Shown here: positions 35,825-64,000 of the stretch, piece after piece
How the letters are laid out: each line of letters opens with the position of its first letter
How positions within the stretch are numbered: the first letter of the stretch is position 1
Assembly (NCBI GenBank): GCA_019009955.1
Contig: CM032230.1
Location: 127,310,501-127,374,500, forward strand
Length of the DNA: 64,000 bases
Reading direction: 5' to 3'
Source: Riptortus pedestris
Taxonomy: Eukaryota > Arthropoda > Insecta > Hemiptera > Alydidae
The notes under the pieces: model-generated
What the model saw: only the letters and a program-made list of their open reading frames with translations
What the model was told of the DNA's origin: nothing
The model's database searches: none
Made by a program: the position numbers and the translations under genes

Positions 35825-37440
35825 CTGTAATTAGGATATAGTATTGAGGTTGAACTCTTGAAAGTATTCAGACTTTGAGTATTCATAATATTTTTTAAAA
35901 GTATTATAGTTTTTGTTTAAATGCACTTACAGTTGAATGAATAACATTCAATACATTTATAAGATCAACTTTCTTTTGTAAATAACATAATGCCAAGTTG
36001 CCATCATCTTAAATCATAAAATATATTCATTATATTTTATACTTTGATACAATGGCCATTTTATATTAATTCTTAATATTAAAATTTATTTTTAAGTGAA
36101 TCAGTATTCTGAGTGTCGGCATATTAAAGATTTGCAAGAAGGGATAGACTCAAAACTAAATACATCATCATTAATTAAAATTCATTAAATTATTATTTTT
36201 TACACTGAAAACCTCCTTATAATACATGACATGATATATAGTTATACTTTTAATTTTTCAAATTTTGTTGAACCATGTTTAGCAGAATATTTTTCCGCCT
36301 AAATTAAATAAAAAAATGTTGACCTCTATTACTTCAATACAAACAATACAAATAGTAAGCTTAAATTTGACTGTAGTAAGATTAAATGTGTGGCAGAACA
36401 ACTTTTTCTTCTCCAAAACTTGCTGATTTTTAGAATGTGAATTTCAATTAAATGATGTATTTTCTTTTCATTGATAAATTTTGTAAATTGAATTTTAAAT
36501 CCTAAGCAGTATTATTAACAGATTTATTTATAAGATATAGCAGAACCGAATGAATATTTTATTTATTTAAGTAAGTCTATCACCACTTTTAAATTAGTAA
36601 TAGTTTGATTTTTCTTAAGGCATATGCTCTCAGAACAGTGTGTAATCCTTTTCAGTATTTCAGTTAACAGACTAGCAGGTCATAAACTTGAATGTTCGGC
36701 ATAGTTTTGACATTTTAAAATGTGTGCATACAATTGAAATTTTAAGAATTTGGACACACTAGAACAAATTTTTAAAAGATTGAATGAAACTTTTAATATC
36801 TAAAGACTCTTATAAAACTCATTAATCATTATGTTATTCTTCGAGACAAAGCCACAGCTCCGCATTTATTCAAGTAAATATTCTACCTCTACAGTATTCT
36901 ATTGCATACTTCTTTTTGTCCCATATTGGGATTAGTTTTAGCTAGTTTAGTTTTGTAATTATATTTTTATAGGAAATGTTAGTGTGAAAAAGACAATATA
37001 ATTAAACTGAACAAAATAAAATAATTTTCACATATATTAAGAAAAATGTGTTAATGTTAAGTTTTTCAAATAATTTTGAGTGTTTGACTTAATTTTTTGT
37101 AAAAAGTATCAAATTTCAGGTGCAGAACTGTATTTTAAGGAAATCATGACACGTTTTACACTAAGGTCAACAGTTGTTAATAATTTATTGTCTTTTGCAA
37201 ATACCTACTATGTCTTTATTAATTTATTGTAAATATTTTAAACATAATAAACTATTTTATTTAGTTATGGCGTTTTTTTTGCAATTTTCTGTCAAAAAAT
37301 TACACAACAAATTTAGGGCTCTGGCGCTATGTACATTGAGGCATAAGTCTTACTTATTAAATTGTTCTTGGCAAATATGGAGTAATTTTTGAATAATGGG
37401 CTTTGAAACTCATTTATAAATCAATGTCCTGGAAAATCAA
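35825..37440. other. Intergenic and 3' flanking sequence, repeat-poor
   Basis: About 1.6 kb of AT-rich sequence without matches to the repeat families seen elsewhere. Several further AATAAA-type hexamers occur, so part of it may be transporter 3' UTR. Confidence 0.5.
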
Positions 37441-38362
37441 AAGTCCGCCATGCAGGGACTGTGAACTTAGCAGTTTTTCCATGCACTTTGCAGATGTGAT
37501 ACAATCTATTCTCCATTTTTTCTATATTAAGAAGCCTATTAAATCATGAATTGGAATTAAAGCTAAGTATGAGAGGTTTAGTGGGTCAGGTGCTCTAACT
37601 TAAAAAAAATTTCATTAGTATGAAGGGGGGACTAAAAAGACTGAAAACTAAAAAAATGCAAATACCTCAATTATTATATGAATTAGAGCAAACACGTATA
37701 AACTAACAATTGTAGAAAATAGCGTTTTCAGCACAATTGGTATATATTACATTCTTTGATCCGGCTCATAACAGGGATATTTTGAATTTTCAATTCCTCC
37801 CCTCTTTGTGGCCCATGGTATGTAGTCCACTACCGAATATAAATCTTAAATTTTTCAGGTAATAGTTAAATATCGAGTGTGGCATGCCAGAGATATTTTT
37901 CATTTATGATATTATTCCTTCTGGAACCCACCCCCTCCCCCTCCTTGTCTGATGTAAATAATCAAAATATTTAAGCTTGAAATAAGGCACTTGAGGATTT
38001 TAGCTCATAGGTAATGTGAGATGAGTAGGAGAAGGCTTAAAATTAAAAAATGAAAATATTTCAGTTAATATCAGAGTTAGAAAACAATAATTGTTGGAAA
38101 TAAAATTTACAATAAGATTGCTTTTATAAAAGTTTTTTATTTGACTCGTAAAGATGCAGATATTTTGTGTCATCGATTCCCCCAACCTAAACCCCCTGAT
38201 TCTTCTGATTCAATTTTAATCCTTAATGAACTTGATCTTTCTTTTTACAAGAAACATATTTATATAAATTTGAAAGGGCATAATTTTCCTAGGTCGGAAG
38301 AAATGTTATAAAAATCAGATCATTAGTATAACCTCAATATCTGATTTCCATTAAGCCTAAAA
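37441..38362 (+). mobile_element. HINE-like element, decayed
   Basis: It starts GTCCGCCATGCAGGGACTG with CTTAGCAGTTTTTCC, and ends ATATCTGATTTCCATTAAG. Body blocks are diverged and partly duplicated (GAGTAGGAG.AGGCTTAAA...). It is the only larger element in the intergenic stretch between the two genes. Confidence 0.6.
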
Positions 38363-38663
38363 AAATATAACAAACCTAGTCATAAATTAGATTGATGTTA
38401 TCTATACTGTTTCCTGTCTCCCAAACATTAATGAATTTATTTTTATGTTTATAACATTTCAATTTAACTCATTTCAATTTAACTCCCACTACTACTCTGA
38501 TTTTCACTATACGCCTCGTCTAGCTGTAATTTCGTATCTTTTGTTCATAAAGTTCTAACTGAGAGAGGAGCAAATAATAGACCATAACATGTGACATGTT
38601 TGTGTGCCAGCCAATATGTAGAAAAACTTTAATTTCTGAAGTTTTTTTGGTAGAAGACTTTTT

Positions 38664-38716
38664 AGCTGATTTTCCTATTGGGAATTAACCATATATATAT
38701 ATATATATATATATAT
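38664..38716 (-). mobile_element. HINE-like terminal fragment with (TA)n
   Basis: TAGCTGATTTTCCTATTGGGA is followed by a TA run at 38692-38716; the remainder is absent. Confidence 0.45.
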
Positions 38717-39239
38717 AACAAACAGACACTAAAGAAACAAAATGCAGTTCAAACTCAAAATGTTTCAGTAATATTCTAGCAAACAAAAAAAATCTAACCC
38801 CATCTAATGCAAACTATAAAGGAAACACCTACACAATACATCTCCTTCTGACACTACTCAAATCTTGCATTTCATCCACCACTGCATCTTCTGATTTGTT
38901 GTGCATAATAAATAGATTATGAAAAAGATTAAACAAATCTTCATAGTCCTCTGACCATTGACAAATTCTAGAAATTAAAAATTGTGGGTTTAATGGGAAG
39001 TTAATAATACTGGGGAAATATGCCTGGAAGGCTTGAATTTATAAATATCCTTTAGTTATGGATTACCCTTGATTCTTTATTTAATAACTCAAGCTTGGTG
39101 TTATTACGGTGGTGAAGAGTTGTTTATTTGGTACGTAAAACTTATTTTGAGGGTTTTGTAAACAGTTAATGAAAAGTTGTCCTGTGTAGCTTTGGTAAAT
39201 AAAGCAAGTGTATAAAGGAACCTATTTTGAAGCTATATC

Positions 39240-39245
39240 TTTATT
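39240..39245 (-). terminator. Polyadenylation signal of the esterase gene
   Basis: AATAAA on the minus strand lies 120 bp after the esterase stop codon, a normal distance. No transcript evidence is available here. Confidence 0.5.
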
Positions 39246-39364
39246 TACAAATTGCTCAGTATCAAAACTTTTAGAATACAGTTATTACAAAATATATTTT
39301 CTTAGTAAGTAGCTCTTTAAATAACTATATATTACTCAGAATTAATAAAATTGACGTAACTTGA

Positions 39365-62397
<23,033 letters not shown>

Positions 62398-62537
62398 CTG
62401 AAAAGAAGCAACAAACAGTAGTGTTACCTATATACATATGTACTGTTCAGAAACAGATTGGTGTAAGTCAAAATAGTTCCATTTTCAATAATGAAGATCT
62501 TGCGATTGACACAGAAAAGTAACTTCATTGACCTTTT

Positions 62538-62661
62538 TAGCAGATTTCCCTTAGGGAAAATCAGCTATTGAGGTTGTACTCATGACGCGATTTTTTGAAA
62601 TTTTTCTTCAAATGTCCATCGATCCTACCCAGGAGATGACGAAAATGAGGTCCGTTCAAAA

Positions 62662-62729
<68 letters not shown>

Positions 62730-63296
62730 CTGTTAACGCTCTAGCGGTCGCAATTTTTGTTTGATCGTTACGAAACTCGATATTTAACCGTTTTATGTAA
62801 AAAGACAGATCAAGTTCGTTAATGGCTGAAATCGTACCAGAGGGAGGGGGGGGGGTTAGAAGGGGGGATTTTCGAAAATTCGAAATATCCCCGTTATTAT
62901 GCATCGGATCGAAAAATTGTATAGAACCAATCTTATTGCAAATTAAATTTACTATAAATATTGTTATATACACTTATTCTCTATCTTGAATATTAACCGA
63001 GATATTTGCATTTTTATGAAGTCTGTGGTCGGGTGTTGTTCGGGTTAGTTCGGCCGTTTTCGTAAGTCGGCTCTGGCGGAAGCTTCTAACCTAACCTTCG
63101 TTACTTTGTGAGATTTATGCAAATACGTTCTGTTCAGGAGCCGTTTCAGTTGGGAATTTATTTTAATTAACTGAAAGATTTTCATTACCGTCTGTATTTA
63201 CTTATGGTGGCGTTGTGTTACTATTATGCAGATTTCTCTAATGCTAAACTTCACATAGGAAATCTGCTTAGTTTACGCAGCCCTTGCGTGACGGAC
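62538..63296 (-). mobile_element. HINE-like element, complete
   Basis: TAGCAGATTTCCCTTAGGGA, AAATCAGCTATTGAGG, the (TA)n core (62665-62726), TGTCTGTTAACGCTCTAGCG, a run of C/G near 62848, then longer-subfamily sequence (GGAAGCTTCTAACC, ACGTTCTGTTCA) and the end GGAAATCTGCTTAGTTTACG, CAGCCCTTGCGTGACGGAC. It is flanked by T-runs. Confidence 0.87.
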
Positions 63297-64000
63297 TTTT
63301 TTTCTACACGACAGAGCGCTTTCGGATTGCAAGGCCCTTTCATCTGTGCCCTGTTCACAGAGACATTGAGAGGGGAACCAAGGATAACCTGTGTACCAGA
63401 AATTCTCCAACGAAGTAAGTCGGGAGTGTCGATAATCTATAAGTACGGATGAGCTGCTCTCAGTATAGTTTTCTGTGCTCTGCCATAGTGAAACGATAGT
63501 GCTCCGCAGTTCAGAGTTAAAAAAGTATCTGTATTTTGTGTCTTTCTATCGTCCAATGCTGTTCGGCTCTCGTACGCATTCTCAGTACGACTGTCACAGG
63601 TAGGACAGACAATATATTTGAATTTTACCGGCTTCAAGGGAACAGTGCTATACCTACCGCCATATAATTCCAACGAGGTCAATGTCGAGCCAAGACAGCT
63701 GTACCAAAGAGGTCCAAGGCACCATGAGTGGCCATTAACTATCATTAATATTTCGTTTTTGTTTGTTTTTTTTTACCAAAAGACATTAAAAACATTTGTC
63801 ATTTTTATTACTATTTTATTTTATTCAATTATTTTTATATTGGAACAATATGATTGATTTTGTTATAACCTATTTTGTTGGGGCCTTCTGTAGTTAAATC
63901 CTTCATTCTCTCCATCACACCTATGACAACTTATCTGTGAAGGGGCGCTGAAGAGGGAGCGTGTCCTCCGAACACGTTCTGTCTCTTAGAATAAATAATT
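63297..64000. other. Right edge: GC-richer LTR-like sequence and a hammerhead-like motif
   Basis: 63420-63600 has a TCTATAAGTACGG box followed by CTCTCAGTATAG, as in LTR promoters, but no second LTR or coding part is recognised. 63948-63975 reads CGCTGAAGAGGGAGCGTG, then TCCTCCGAACACG, a degenerate hammerhead-like motif. No exon of the esterase could be found here. Confidence 0.35.

Noticed and set aside
62400..64000. Search for the missing N-terminal esterase exon (FQGIPYA..P.G..RF type)
   Set aside because: No minus-strand sequence of this type was seen before the right edge; the exon must lie outside the window.

Overview
This is nuclear DNA from an arthropod, most probably an insect. It is strongly AT-rich, has long GT-AG introns, is saturated with transposon debris and long (TA)n tracts, and carries two insect-type multi-exon genes. 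I cannot fix the order from the sequence; a hemipteran or another large-genome insect would fit. Nothing bacterial is present: no operons, no CRISPR arrays.

Two genes converge. On the plus strand, nine exons between 4362 and 35611 encode a major facilitator superfamily sugar-transporter-type membrane protein (Tret1-like family), complete at the C terminus and lacking only the initiator exon(s). On the minus strand, nine exons between 62397 and 39365 encode a carboxylesterase (alpha/beta hydrolase) with the full catalytic set (HGGG oxyanion hole, GESAGG serine, Glu, His). It is complete at the C terminus, but roughly the first 90 residues lie beyond the right edge. In both genes all exon phases join without a frameshift. 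Their 3' ends are about 3.7 kb apart.

Everything else is intronic or intergenic repeat. The main families are: (1) an abundant element with subterminal inverted repeats, a palindrome near each end and a (TA)n core, resembling DINE-1/Helentron-associated elements (called HINE-like here), with about twenty copies or fragments in at least two subfamilies; (2) a tRNA-derived SINE of about 220 bp, with about a dozen copies in both orientations; (3) three solo-LTR-like copies; (4) a 550-600 bp interspersed family flanking one transporter exon; (5) small hairpin elements, a mariner-like MITE, an RTE-type LINE remnant and a broken Tc3-like transposase gene.

The most striking structure is 52226-60798. 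One HINE-like element appears to be split in its (TA)n core by about 7.6 kb holding a four-block higher-order array of about 300-bp monomers plus the Tc3-like element, with every junction falling in TA microsatellite. A second notable structure is 28926-29815: an inverted-repeat element with a hammerhead-ribozyme-like core, interrupted by a 434-bp mariner-like element at a TA. All calls come from reading the sequence; no database search was run.
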